A stretch of DNA of 64,000 nt from Lysobacterales bacterium (GCA_017305135.1 JAFKNA010000010.1:84196-148195), one strand, 5' to 3'; positions 16,097 through 24,168 are shown, counted from the stretch's first letter. A program made the numbers and translations. Notes: generated from the letters alone by a model not told the origin.

Positions 16097-18030
16097 GCGG
16101 CGCGTTCCTCCCCGGCCAGCGTCGCGCCGACGCGCGCGAGATATTCGAAGTAGCGGTCAATGTAGCTGATGCCGTTCTCGTGATCGATCAGATACGGGTT
16201 CATCAGCGTGTGGCGGAGAATCAGGAGCGGCGCGCCATCGAGGTCTGGTTCGAGGCCCAGCGATTCCAGGATGCGGCAGGTCTCGGCCGCGCCGACCAGC
16301 TCCGGCCGCAGGGTGGTCACCGAGCCGAAGAACTCGCGCGTCTGCAGCGGCTGGCGCGGGTCGGCGCGCAGGCGATCGAACAGCCCGCGCATGAAGGCGT
16401 TGGCGTGGGCGAGCGAACGATTGGCGTGGGGATTGAGCGCCAGGCAGACCAGGTTGGTGTCCGGCTCGAACGGCACGCGCACGGCGAGGCGGCCGGCCTG
16501 TTCCTCCGCAAACGCCAGCGCGCGCGTGTAGAAGGCTTCCGCCGCGCGCACGGTGGCGCGGGTCAGGCGGCCGAAGTGGCGGTGGTCGAGCGGCAGCACC
16601 TCGTGGGCGACATAGACACCGGCCGCGGCCGCGCCCGACTTGGAGCCCTCCGGCACGAACTGGCCGAGGCCGCGGTAGCGCGTCATGTAGTCGGTCGGCG
16701 CGTTGCCGTGGAACACATAGTCGGCGCGCTCGGCGAGGAGCGCCACCGCGCGATGGTCGCGGCACACGAAGGCGCCGCTGCCGAAGGGCAGGTAGCCGAG
16801 CTTGTGCGGATCGACGGTCACCGAATCGGTGGCGCCGAGCGCGGCGAAGGCGGCGTGGAGTTCCGGCGAAGGGAAATACCTGAATTCCGCCGCCACCTCC
16901 TCGCGGGCTCGCAACGAGCCATCCTCGTTGCGGAACAGGGTGGCCAGGTATCCGCCCCAGGCGGCGTCCACGTGCACCGCGAAGTCGAGGCCGGCGGCGC
17001 GGCTCGCTTCGCGCGCGGCGAGGATGCCGTCGATGGGATCGACCGTGCCGTACTCGGTGCTGCCGAGGACGCCGACCACCATCAGCACCGGCTGGCGTTC
17101 GCGCGCGCAGCGTGCGAGGCGTTCGGCGAGGGCATCGACGTCCATGCGCATGCCTCGGGTCGGCACGAGCTGGAGCTGGTCGCGGCCAAGCCCGAGCAGC
17201 TTCAGGCCCTTGCTCCAGGAGTAATGCGCCGTGACCGGGGCCAGCACCTGCGGCGGCCCAAGCTCCGGATGGGCCGCGAAGAAGCCCGCCAGGCCAAGCT
17301 GCTCGATCCGCGCCGCCTCGACTTTCGCCAGCCAGCGCCTCCCCTCGGCCGGCGGCTGCGCGGCCAGCCAGCCCTGCCAGGCTTCGATCAGCGCGATCAC
17401 CTGCGGCTGGGGCAGGTTGAAGGCCGTCCAGTCGTCGGGCGGCAGCGCCAGTTCCGGCACGCCGGCCGCGCGCAGCGCCACCGGAAACGCCTTCAGCGCG
17501 AGGGCGAGGCGGAGCGCCTGGAAATTGGCCAGCGTGCCGCCGGAAGTGAGGTGCCCGAACGCGCAGGCCGGATCGGCCGGATCGTGCGGATAGCCCAGCA
17601 TCCGCGCGAGTTGCAGCCCGACCTTCACCTCCATGTCGACGGTGACCGGCGCCGAGTCCTCGCTGACGTTGTTGGGGTTGTAGGGCAGGGCCAGCATCTG
17701 CGCGGCGAGGCCCGGCAGCAGCAGGTCCGAAGCCATGTGGCCGATGTAGCGCGGGCTGTGGAACGGCACCGACTTCTTCAGCGCCGCCGACAGCCGGTGC
17801 AGTTCGCGGCGCATGCGCGCCTCGAAGGCCAGGTAGTCCGGGTGCAGCGCCGCCGCGGTGCCGATCGCCGGCGGGTCGTCGGGATGGAAGTTGCGCCGCC
17901 AGTAGACGTGGTCGCGCTGGAACTCGGTGGTCAGCCGTTCCAGCAGGGCATCGTTCTCGCCGTAGGGGCCGAGGAAGCAGGCGTCGATGACGGGATCGTG
18001 GGGAGGGTGGGCGCGATCGGGACGGGACAC
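16093..18030 (-). CDS. PLP-dependent group II amino acid decarboxylase
   Basis: Predicted cytoplasmic PLP decarboxylase of about 645 residues, longer than bacterial glutamate decarboxylases. Seen in order: the substrate-side segment PFHSPRYIGHMASDLLLPG, SEDSAPVTVDMEVKVG, GHLTSGGTLANFQALR, the PLP-pocket HVDAAWGGY and the Schiff-base Lys in VDPHKLGYLPFGSGAF. These are shared with aspartate/tyrosine-type decarboxylases; substrate is unknown. No good ATG exists. The GTG at 18030 is chosen because the upstream frame runs into the FNR-type box and the predicted start of transcription near 18051; a GTG at 18042 is also possible. Operon with the Cds1-like gene. Confidence 0.8.
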   Translation of the reverse strand: MSRPDRAHPPHDPVIDACFLGPYGENDALLERLTTEFQRDHVYWRRNFHPDDPPAIGTAAALHPDYLAFEARMRRELHRLSAALKKSVPFHSPRYIGHMASDLLLPGLAAQMLALPYNPNNVSEDSAPVTVDMEVKVGLQLARMLGYPHDPADPACAFGHLTSGGTLANFQALRLALALKAFPVALRAAGVPELALPPDDWTAFNLPQPQVIALIEAWQGWLAAQPPAEGRRWLAKVEAARIEQLGLAGFFAAHPELGPPQVLAPVTAHYSWSKGLKLLGLGRDQLQLVPTRGMRMDVDALAERLARCARERQPVLMVVGVLGSTEYGTVDPIDGILAAREASRAAGLDFAVHVDAAWGGYLATLFRNEDGSLRAREEVAAEFRYFPSPELHAAFAALGATDSVTVDPHKLGYLPFGSGAFVCRDHRAVALLAERADYVFHGNAPTDYMTRYRGLGQFVPEGSKSGAAAAGVYVAHEVLPLDHRHFGRLTRATVRAAEAFYTRALAFAEEQAGRLAVRVPFEPDTNLVCLALNPHANRSLAHANAFMRGLFDRLRADPRQPLQTREFFGSVTTLRPELVGAAETCRILESLGLEPDLDGAPLLILRHTLMNPYLIDHENGISYIDRYFEYLARVGATLAGEERAA

Positions 18031-18085
18031 GGCAGGCGGCACAGGAAGGATGGCATGAGCATGCCTTCCGGGTGCACCGCCTGCG

Positions 18086-18099
18086 CTGATCCACATCAA
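18086..18099 (-). promoter_or_regulatory. FNR/Dnr-type box for the decarboxylase operon
   Basis: Plus strand CTGAT-CCAC-ATCAA. With a -41.5 centre on the minus strand the start is near 18051 and CATGCT occupies -12 to -7, about 20 bases before the GTG. Confidence 0.6.
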
Positions 18100-18185
18100 T
18101 GCATGCGGCGCCACCGCACCGCAACAGCGATGCAATGGCCGGTAGTCAAAAGCCCAGGCGGTGCGCTACTACCGGCGGTCCCGTT

Positions 18186-18208
18186 GTAGGAGCGACCTTG
18201 GTCGCAAC
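18186..18208. repeat. GTAGGAGCGACC-type repeat (family C)
   Basis: GTAGGAGCGACCTTGGTCGC between the decarboxylase promoter and the 3' end of fnr; the centre is an imperfect palindrome. Confidence 0.65.
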
Positions 18209-18262
18209 CGAGCTTCATGCCCTGGCGCGGGTCGGCCGCGCGCGCGGCCGCGCCACGCAGTC

Positions 18263-19018
18263 TCAGCGCTGCAGGATCGGCCGCGCCAGCTCGAACAGCT
18301 CCGCCGGTCTGGCAATGGCGACGTCGCGCCCGTCGACGCGGATCAGGCCCTGGTCCTGGAAGCGGCGCAGCACGCGGCTGACGGTTTCCGCGGCGAGGCG
18401 CAGGTAATTGGCGATGTCGCCGCGCGACATGGCCAGGTGCAGGGCTTCGGCGGGGAAGCCGCGCTCGGCGTAGCGCCGTCCGAGGCCGATCAGGAACGCG
18501 GCCAGGCGCTCGTCGGCCGAGTAGTCGCCGGCGAGCAGGGCGGCGTTGCCGATATCCTTGCTGAGCCGGCGGAAGAGTTCCTGCTGGATGCCGGGAACCC
18601 GCGTCGACAGGGTCGCCAGTGCCGGGAACGAGAAGCGGCAGACCTCGACCGTATCGAGCGCCACCGCGTCGCAGGGGTAGGCTTCCGGGTGGATGGCATT
18701 GAGGCCGACCAGCTCGCCCGGCAGGTAGAAGCCGAGCACCAGCTCGCGCCCTTCGATGTCGACCAGGCGCGTCTTCACCGTGCCCTGGCGCACCGCATAG
18801 ATGGCGCCGAAGCGCTCGCCGGTGCGGAAGATCGCCTCGCCCGGCCGGTAGTTGCCGACGTGTTCGACCAGGCAGTGCAGCTCGCGCAGCGCGATCTTGT
18901 CGACGCCGCGCGCGGTGCACACCGAGCCGAAGGCGCAGGTCGAGCAGAACGCCTGCTCGTCGCCGTCGTCGACGATCGGGTTCGGTATCACGCGCCCGTG
19001 CGATGTCACGTAGCCCAT
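18263..19018 (-). CDS. fnr: FNR/Anr-type oxygen-sensing transcription regulator
   Basis: Iron-sulfur Crp-family regulator of 251 residues. Cys25, Cys28 and Cys34 (CSTCAFGSVC) plus Cys127 (EVCRF) align in spacing with the four [4Fe-4S] ligands of E. coli FNR, so it should sense oxygen directly. A cyclic-nucleotide-like beta-roll (RPGEAIFRTGERFGAIYAVRQG) and a dimerisation helix follow. The recognition helix ETVSR near residue 215 carries the Glu and Ser-Arg contacts that read TTGAT half-sites. It is 25 bp downstream of hemN and probably cotranscribed with it, which would make it autoregulated through the box before hemN. The likely controller of the boxes in this window. Confidence 0.93.
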   Translation of the reverse strand: MGYVTSHGRVIPNPIVDDGDEQAFCSTCAFGSVCTARGVDKIALRELHCLVEHVGNYRPGEAIFRTGERFGAIYAVRQGTVKTRLVDIEGRELVLGFYLPGELVGLNAIHPEAYPCDAVALDTVEVCRFSFPALATLSTRVPGIQQELFRRLSKDIGNAALLAGDYSADERLAAFLIGLGRRYAERGFPAEALHLAMSRGDIANYLRLAAETVSRVLRRFQDQGLIRVDGRDVAIARPAELFELARPILQR

Positions 19019-19043
19019 GCCGGGCTGCCCTCCGTCCCGCGGA

Positions 19044-20432
19044 TCAGACTGCGCGCGAATAGCGACGATCGGGCGTGTCCACGTAGGCGTCGAAGCACAT
19101 GGCGATGTTGCGCAGCAGGTACTGGCCGCGCGCGGTGACCGCGATGCGCTCCGGCGAGCACGTGACCAGGCCGTCTCCCTCGAGCGGGCGCAGGCGATCG
19201 AGTGAACGCTGGAAATAACGGTCGAATTCTACAAGATGTCGCGCCTCGAAGGCGGGAACGTCGAGCGCGCCGTCGCACATCAGGCGCTGGATGAGGTCGG
19301 CGCGCAGCAGGTCGTCGCCGGTCAGGGAAAGGCCGCGAGCGATCGGCAGGCGGCCGTTGTCGAGCGCGGCGTAGTAGCCGGTGAGATCCTTCGCGTTCTG
19401 GCTGAAGCTGCCGCCGACATGGCTGATCGCGCTCATGCCGAGCCCGATCAGGTCGCAGCGGGCGTGGGTGGAATATCCCTGGAAATTGCGCTGCAGGGTG
19501 CCGGCCTCGGCGGCCTTGACAAGGTCGTCGTGGGGCAGGGCGAAATGGTCGACGCCGACGTAGCGGTAGCCCGCATCGGTGAGCCGCTCCACCGCCAGTT
19601 GCAGCAGTCCCAGGCGGGTCCGGGCGTCGGGCAGGTCGAACTTGTCGATCTGCTTCTGCGCCTTGAAGAGGTCCGGCAGGTGCGCGTAGCCGTAGGCGGC
19701 GATGCGGTCGGGGCGCAGTTCGATGACTTGCTCCAGGGTCCGTTCGAAGGAGGCCTCGTTCTGCTTCGGCAGGCCGTAGATGAGGTCGAGATTGATCGAG
19801 CGAATGCCCGCCGCGCGCGCGCCGTCCATCACCTCGCGGGTTTCCGCCACGCTCTGGATGCGGTTGACCGCCTGCTGCACCTCGGGGTCGAAATCCTGCA
19901 CGCCGATCGAGATGCGGTTGATGCCGGCTGCGGCGATCCGCCGCACGTATTCGCCATCGCAGAAGCGCGGATCGAGCTCGGCGCCGAACTCGCGCGCCGG
20001 GTCGCGGCTGAACGAGAAATGCCGCGCCAGGGTCTCGATCAGCTCGACCAGCTGGTCGGCATCGAGGAAGTTCGGCGTGCCGCCGCCGAAATGGAGCTGG
20101 GCGAGGCCGCGGTCGCGGTCGAACAGCGCCGAGACCTGCTCGATCTCGCGGTACAGGCGAGCCAGATAGCTGCCGGCGCGGCTCCTGTCGCGGGTGATGA
20201 TGCGCGCACAGCCGCAGTAGAAGCAGGGCGACAGGCAGAACGGGATGTGGATGTAGGCCGACAGATCACGCGGGATCGGGTCCTGGTTGGACGTCTGGAT
20301 GGCCGCGCGCAGTTCCGCCTCGCCGAAGTCTGGGCGGAAGTGCGGGGCGGTCGGATAAGAGGTGTAGCGCGGGCCGTTGACGTCGTACTTAGCGATCAGC
20401 GCGCGGTCGAACTGGGCGATGTGGGTGTCCAT
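19044..20432 (-). CDS. hemN: Oxygen-independent coproporphyrinogen III oxidase
   Basis: Radical SAM enzyme of 462 residues converting coproporphyrinogen III to protoporphyrinogen IX without oxygen, needed for anaerobic haem synthesis including the nirK-fused and NnrS haems. The radical SAM motif is HIPFCLSPCFYCGC, with a following FGGGTPNFL loop and RISIGVQDFD and INLDLIYGLPKQ segments typical of HemN. The ATG at 20432 begins the family start (HIAQFDRALIAKYDVNGPRYTSYPT). It coincides with the start predicted from the upstream FNR box, implying a leaderless transcript. First gene of hemN-fnr. Confidence 0.95.
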   Translation of the reverse strand: MDTHIAQFDRALIAKYDVNGPRYTSYPTAPHFRPDFGEAELRAAIQTSNQDPIPRDLSAYIHIPFCLSPCFYCGCARIITRDRSRAGSYLARLYREIEQVSALFDRDRGLAQLHFGGGTPNFLDADQLVELIETLARHFSFSRDPAREFGAELDPRFCDGEYVRRIAAAGINRISIGVQDFDPEVQQAVNRIQSVAETREVMDGARAAGIRSINLDLIYGLPKQNEASFERTLEQVIELRPDRIAAYGYAHLPDLFKAQKQIDKFDLPDARTRLGLLQLAVERLTDAGYRYVGVDHFALPHDDLVKAAEAGTLQRNFQGYSTHARCDLIGLGMSAISHVGGSFSQNAKDLTGYYAALDNGRLPIARGLSLTGDDLLRADLIQRLMCDGALDVPAFEARHLVEFDRYFQRSLDRLRPLEGDGLVTCSPERIAVTARGQYLLRNIAMCFDAYVDTPDRRYSRAV

Positions 20433-20466
20433 GGGAAGATCGTGGATTGGCCGGCGATTCAGTGCC

Positions 20467-20480
20467 TTGATGCCGATCAA
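20467..20480 (-). promoter_or_regulatory. Perfect FNR box for hemN-fnr
   Basis: TTGAT-GCCG-ATCAA, a perfect inverted repeat of the FNR half-site and the best in the window. Its centre is 41.5 bases from the hemN ATG, and CACGAT lies at -12 to -7. Confidence 0.85.
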
Positions 20481-20690
20481 GGGGAGCCGGGATTCGTGAT
20501 TCGTGATTCGAAAGAGCGGGGTCGCCGGCGCCGGCACGCACCCTCCCCGGGAGCGGCCGAGCACCAGCTCGACCTTCTTCTGCATTTCCAGGCGCGGCGC
20601 GGCTGCTCAGGGGACGAAGCTCCGCCGTCGTGCTGTGGGCGGGACGGGTGCGGTAGTCTGGTGGGTGGTTCTTCGATTTCGTATCTGCCC

Positions 20691-21425
20691 GTGTCCGAAG
20701 CCGCATCCCTCGCCCGCATCGCCAGGAAGCTCGGCCGTGAGCTCGATCGCCTGGAATGGACCACGCCGAGCCACGTCTACAACCCGCTGGACTACGCCTG
20801 GGACGGCTATGGCGAATACCTGCGCCGCTTCGGCGACGGCGCAGGCCGCGTGCTGCTGGTCGGCATGAATCCGGGGCCTTGGGGCATGGCGCAGACCGGC
20901 GTTCCGTTCGGTTCCGTCGGCATGGTGCGCGACTGGTTCCGAATGGAACCCGCGCTTGCCCACCAACTCCCCATGCAGCACGAGAAATACCCGATCCTCG
21001 GCATGTACTGCCATCGCGACGAGGGCAGCGGCAAGCGGCTATGGGGATGGGCGCGGGAGCGTTTCGGCACACCCGAAGGCTTCTTCGAGCGCTTCTTCGT
21101 CTGGAACTACTGTCCGCTGCTGTTCATCGGCAAGGGTCGGAACATGATTCCCTCCCAGCTCCGCGCCGCCGAGACCGCTGCACTCGGGGCCCTGTGCGAC
21201 CACGCCCTGGAGCGCGCGATCCACGTCCTGCATCCGGCGGCGGTGGTTGGCATCGGCCGTTTCGCGGAGCAGCGATTGCAGCGCGTCGTCGGCGAGCGCA
21301 TGGCGGTGACCTACCTGCCGCATCCGAGCCCCGCCAGTCCCGCCGCCAACCGCGACTGGCCGGCCATGGCCGATGCGGCCCTGGCGCCGTGGCTGCCTGT
21401 CCGCGAGCGCGCCGGAAAGGCTTGA
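20691..21425 (+). CDS. SMUG1-like uracil-DNA glycosylase
   Basis: Base-excision repair enzyme of 244 residues. The SMUG1 signature is clear: LLVGMNPGPWGMAQTGVPFGSV contains the active-site Asn and the substrate loop, and a late HPSPASPAANRDW carries the second motif with the catalytic-loop His. Known family substrates are uracil and oxidised pyrimidines. No ATG fits; GTG at 20691 is used, and another GTG at 20661 would lengthen it by ten residues. It converges on the AAG-type glycosylase gene, and the 210-bp gap from hemN shows only a weak inverted repeat. The family call is firm, the start is not. Confidence 0.85.
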   Translation: MSEAASLARIARKLGRELDRLEWTTPSHVYNPLDYAWDGYGEYLRRFGDGAGRVLLVGMNPGPWGMAQTGVPFGSVGMVRDWFRMEPALAHQLPMQHEKYPILGMYCHRDEGSGKRLWGWARERFGTPEGFFERFFVWNYCPLLFIGKGRNMIPSQLRAAETAALGALCDHALERAIHVLHPAAVVGIGRFAEQRLQRVVGERMAVTYLPHPSPASPAANRDWPAMADAALAPWLPVRERAGKA

Positions 21426-21482
21426 ACCACAGAAAGTACGGGAAAGTCCGTGGGCGGTGCCAACGATGGCGGGGTTTCCGAT

Positions 21483-21512
21483 CGTCATCCTGGCGAAAGC
21501 CGGGATGCATCC
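21483..21512. repeat. REP-like palindrome (family A)
   Basis: CGTCATCCTGGCGAAAGCCG followed by GGATGCATCC, in the convergent gap between two DNA glycosylase genes; it may act as a terminator. Confidence 0.6.
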
Positions 21513-21557
21513 TGATTCCCTGCACGAGGAGTCCGCAGCCACCCGCTCGCCCCGGCG

Positions 21558-22217
21558 CTACTTCTTCGAAATGTACCGGTTGCCCTCGATATAGAAGCGC
21601 AACGGCTTTTCCGCCCATTCGCCGGCGTAGTCCACGCCGATGCGCGGGCGCGCCACGATCCCGAACGGCTCCTCCTGCGGCGGGTGCGCGATGTAGAGCG
21701 TGTCGCTGAGGAGATCGTGGCCGTAGTCTGCCAGGTCGATGCCCATCGCCTTGCACAGGCGCCCCGGCCCGCTGGCGCTCACCGCGAGGTTGGCCACCGG
21801 CTCCAGCGCGCGCAGCAGCACCGCGGTGCCGTGTCCTTCGGGTTCGGTCACCACGTTCATGCAATGGTGCATGCCGTAGATGAGGTAGACGTAGACGTGC
21901 CCGGGTGGCCCGAACATCGCGCGCGTGCGTGCGGTGCGGCCGCGCGAGGTGTGCGCGGCGAGGTCATGCGGACCGAGGTAGGCTTCCACCTCGACGATGC
22001 GTCCGATGCGGCGTTCGCCCTCGACGTTGTGCACCAGCCACTTGCCGAGCAGTTCGCGGGCGACGAGCTGGGTGTCGCGGTCGTAGAAGCGGCGCGGCAG
22101 CTTGCGCAGGCGCGAAGGAATGCGCAGGGTGGGCGTGGCCGGCACGAGCGCCCGGCCATGGCGTGGCAAGCGGGTTCCGCCATTATCTGGCGGAGTGGAT
22201 CGGGAATCATCGGCCAT
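21558..22217 (-). CDS. mpg: AAG-type 3-methyladenine DNA glycosylase
   Basis: Monofunctional alkylpurine glycosylase of 219 residues. It has RFYDRDTQLVARELLGKWLV, the RIVEVEAYLGPHDLAAHTSRG segment with the catalytic Glu and the intercalating-loop neighbourhood, RTRAMFGPPGHVYVYLIYGMHHCMNVV, and SGPGRLCKAMGI with the conserved GPG turn. These are the main AAG/MPG motifs; known substrates include hypoxanthine and 3-methyladenine. The ATG at 22217 gives a 40-residue Pro/Arg-rich leader; a later start is possible. Divergent from the hemerythrin-fusion gene, with only 40 bp between them. Confidence 0.85.
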   Translation of the reverse strand: MADDSRSTPPDNGGTRLPRHGRALVPATPTLRIPSRLRKLPRRFYDRDTQLVARELLGKWLVHNVEGERRIGRIVEVEAYLGPHDLAAHTSRGRTARTRAMFGPPGHVYVYLIYGMHHCMNVVTEPEGHGTAVLLRALEPVANLAVSASGPGRLCKAMGIDLADYGHDLLSDTLYIAHPPQEEPFGIVARPRIGVDYAGEWAEKPLRFYIEGNRYISKK

Positions 22218-22257
22218 CCCGCGAGTATCGCCGATCGCCCCCGGAGGGAAACAAGCG

Positions 22258-23232
22258 ATGCCCATGATCAACCCGCCGGAACCATCCAGCCAGCGGCGCC
22301 GCCTCGGTCGCTCGCGGGCCTACACCGGGGCGGACCTGCCGAAGCGCCTGCTGGCTTGGCATGCGCCGCGCGCCAACCGCTGGGAATACTTCGCCGTCGA
22401 ATGCGGGGCGCTGCGGGTGGAATGGCTCGGCGCCGACGGCATCCGCAGCGAATCGTTCCCCGCCGGCAGCGGGCGGTGGATTCCTCCGGGCACGCGCTGG
22501 CGCGTGGCCGGGTTGGCGGCGGACACCCGGTTCGTGCTGGAGATCCATGCCGACGAGGCGACGCCCGCCGCCGCGCCGCAGGCGCTGCGCGCCGCGCTGC
22601 TGGACGAGGCGCCGCAGATGCGCGTCGGCAACGGCCGCGAATTGGCGAGCGCGCTGGAAACGCTGGAGCCCGGCGGGCGCTGCCTCATCCACGCGGAGTT
22701 CGACATCGCGCCCGCAATCGCCGACGCGGTACGGGAGCACGCCTTCCGTCTGTGCTGGCATCCGCTGCAGGCCGGCGAGGATGGCTGGGTGACGCTGGTC
22801 GCGCGGTTGGCGGCTCCGATCGGGCTCGCGGAATACCTCGCCCGCGACCACGCCGTCATCGAGGCGGCGCTGGCGCGCGCGCTGCGCGGCGCGCCGGAGG
22901 GCGAGCGCTGGCTGCGCAACGCGCTCGGGCGGCACCTCGTGATCGAGGAGGAGCTGCTGTTCCCGCCGTGGCTCGCCGCCGGCGGCAACCCGGGCTGGGT
23001 GCGTGGCCTCTGCAACGAGCACCGACACCTGCGTCGGGCCATCGAGCACCTCGATGACCCGGTCGCCCGCCGTCGCTTCCTGCTGCTGCTCGACGGCCAC
23101 GACGAGAAGGAGGAGCAGATCGTCTATCCGGACCTCGTGGCGCGGCTGGGGAATGCGGTCGAGGGATTGTTGCGGCAGGTAATGGTGGAAGGGCTGAGGG
23201 CTGAGGGCTGGCACCAGCTTGCAGCGGATTGA
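22258..23232 (+). CDS. DUF1971-DUF2249-hemerythrin three-domain protein
   Basis: Fusion of 324 residues. The N-terminus (about 18-95) resembles DUF1971, a cupin-like domain (RRSRAYTGADLPKRLLAWH type opening, then RWIPPGTRWRV). The middle (about 120-185) resembles DUF2249 (LEPGGRCLIHAEFD, HPLQAGEDGWVTLVAR). The C-terminus (about 185-310) is a hemerythrin HHE helical bundle with its ligands in LARDHAVIEAAL, LVIEEELLFP, CNEHRHLRRAIEHL and DGHDEKEEQIVYP. Bacterial proteins with these domains often bind iron or NO. RBS GGAGGG precedes the ATG at 22258. The last dozen codons run through the heptamer repeat, so the C-terminus may be recently altered. Domain boundaries are approximate. Confidence 0.75.
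   Translation: MPMINPPEPSSQRRRLGRSRAYTGADLPKRLLAWHAPRANRWEYFAVECGALRVEWLGADGIRSESFPAGSGRWIPPGTRWRVAGLAADTRFVLEIHADEATPAAAPQALRAALLDEAPQMRVGNGRELASALETLEPGGRCLIHAEFDIAPAIADAVREHAFRLCWHPLQAGEDGWVTLVARLAAPIGLAEYLARDHAVIEAALARALRGAPEGERWLRNALGRHLVIEEELLFPPWLAAGGNPGWVRGLCNEHRHLRRAIEHLDDPVARRRFLLLLDGHDEKEEQIVYPDLVARLGNAVEGLLRQVMVEGLRAEGWHQLAAD
23190..23211. repeat. Tandem heptamer AGGGCTG repeat (family D) inside the hemerythrin gene
   Basis: Three copies of AGGGCTG encode the EGLRAEGW segment near the end of the hemerythrin-fusion protein. Confidence 0.75.
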
Positions 23233-23287
23233 CGGACCGGGCGCCCGACCTCCGCGAATCTCGTCGGGTTGGGCCTCCCCAACCCCC

Positions 23288-23303
23288 ACCCTCAGCCCTC
23301 AGC
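23288..23303. repeat. Heptamer repeat (family D) at the 3' end of the Mth938-like gene
   Basis: CACCCTCAGCCCTCAG in the opposite orientation to the 23190 copy; the stop codon of the Mth938-like gene lies within it. The two copies form a long inverted pair across the convergent junction. Confidence 0.65.
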
Positions 23304-23678
23304 GGCGCCACCGAGCATCACCGCCGCCAGCACCCGGCGGCCTTCGCCGGCGAGCAGGTTGTAGGTGCGGCAGGCGGCGGCGTTGTCCATCACCTCGATG
23401 CCGATGCGGCGGCGGAGCAGGGCGACCTGCGCCTCGCGCGGCGGGAACACCTGGCGCTGGCCGGTGCCGAGCAGGACGACTTCGGGCTGCATCGCGGCGA
23501 GCGCCTCGGCGGCGGCGAGGTCGAAGTCCTCCGGCCGCTGCACCGGCCAGTCCTCGACCAGGCGGTCGGGCATCAGCAGGAAACTCCGCTCCAGCACGCG
23601 GTCGACCACAGTGATGTGCGTCGGGCTGGCGCTGCGGAAGAAGAGATAGCCCTCCGGGCGCTCGTGGCTGAGGTCCAC
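23292..23678 (-). CDS. Mth938-like domain protein (DUF498 / NDUFAF3 family)
   Basis: Small cytoplasmic protein of 128 residues with the Mth938-like fold: a FLLMPDRLVEDWPVQ strand region, LGTGQRQVFPPREAQVALLRRRIGIEVMDNAAACRTYNLLAGEGR, and RVLAAVML. Relatives include a human complex I assembly factor, but the bacterial role is not settled. It starts seven bases after the yhbY stop on the same strand, so the two form an operon. Its stop codon lies in a heptamer repeat. Confidence 0.8.
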   Translation of the reverse strand: MDLSHERPEGYLFFRSASPTHITVVDRVLERSFLLMPDRLVEDWPVQRPEDFDLAAAEALAAMQPEVVLLGTGQRQVFPPREAQVALLRRRIGIEVMDNAAACRTYNLLAGEGRRVLAAVMLGGAAEG

Positions 23679-23685
23679 GGCGGCC

Positions 23686-24063
23686 TTACCGCGGCAGGGT
23701 GTAGGCGGCGCGGTCCGGGTTGCGCCGATAGAAGCAGGCGGTCTTGCCGATCGACTGCACGAGGTCCGCGCCGGAGGCGGCCTTGATCTGCTCGATGGCT
23801 TCGGCGCGCGCCTCGCGATCGTCGTCGGCGAGCTTCACCTTGACCAGCTCGTGGTGCTCCAGCGCGCCGTCGAGCTCGGCGATCACGTTCGCCGTGACGC
23901 CCTTCTGGCCGACCATCACCACCGGCTTCAGTGCGTGCGTGAAGCTGCGCAGGTAGCGCTTCTGCGCCGCGGACAGCGCGGCCTGGCGGCGCGTCGGCCC
24001 CTTGGCGCGGGCGGTTTCGCCGTTCTGGACGGATTCGGGATCGGCTGGGGCGGACGGGGACAT
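23686..24063 (-). CDS. yhbY: YhbY-family (CRM) RNA-binding protein
   Basis: Protein of 125 residues with a CRM domain as in E. coli YhbY, which associates with pre-50S ribosomal subunits. LSAAQKRYLRSFTHALKPVVMVGQKG includes the GxKG loop; ELVKVKLADDDREARAEAIEQI and SIGKTACFYRRNPDR complete the domain. The ATG at 24063 adds a charged N-terminal tail of about 25 residues. It is divergent from rlmE, an arrangement conserved across gammaproteobacteria, which supports both calls. Confidence 0.9.
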   Translation of the reverse strand: MSPSAPADPESVQNGETARAKGPTRRQAALSAAQKRYLRSFTHALKPVVMVGQKGVTANVIAELDGALEHHELVKVKLADDDREARAEAIEQIKAASGADLVQSIGKTACFYRRNPDRAAYTLPR

Positions 24064-24168
24064 GGGCGGGCAACGGCGGAGATGCGGGAATCGCAAGCCG
24101 CACAGGGTATCATGCGCGTCTCGCGGAGCGCGCCGCAGCGCCGGCGCGAGGCCTGATTCCGGAATGCC

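Noticed and set aside
16054-18189. 711-codon plus-strand frame over the decarboxylase gene
   Set aside because: No domain is recognisable, and the opposite strand encodes a complete PLP enzyme.
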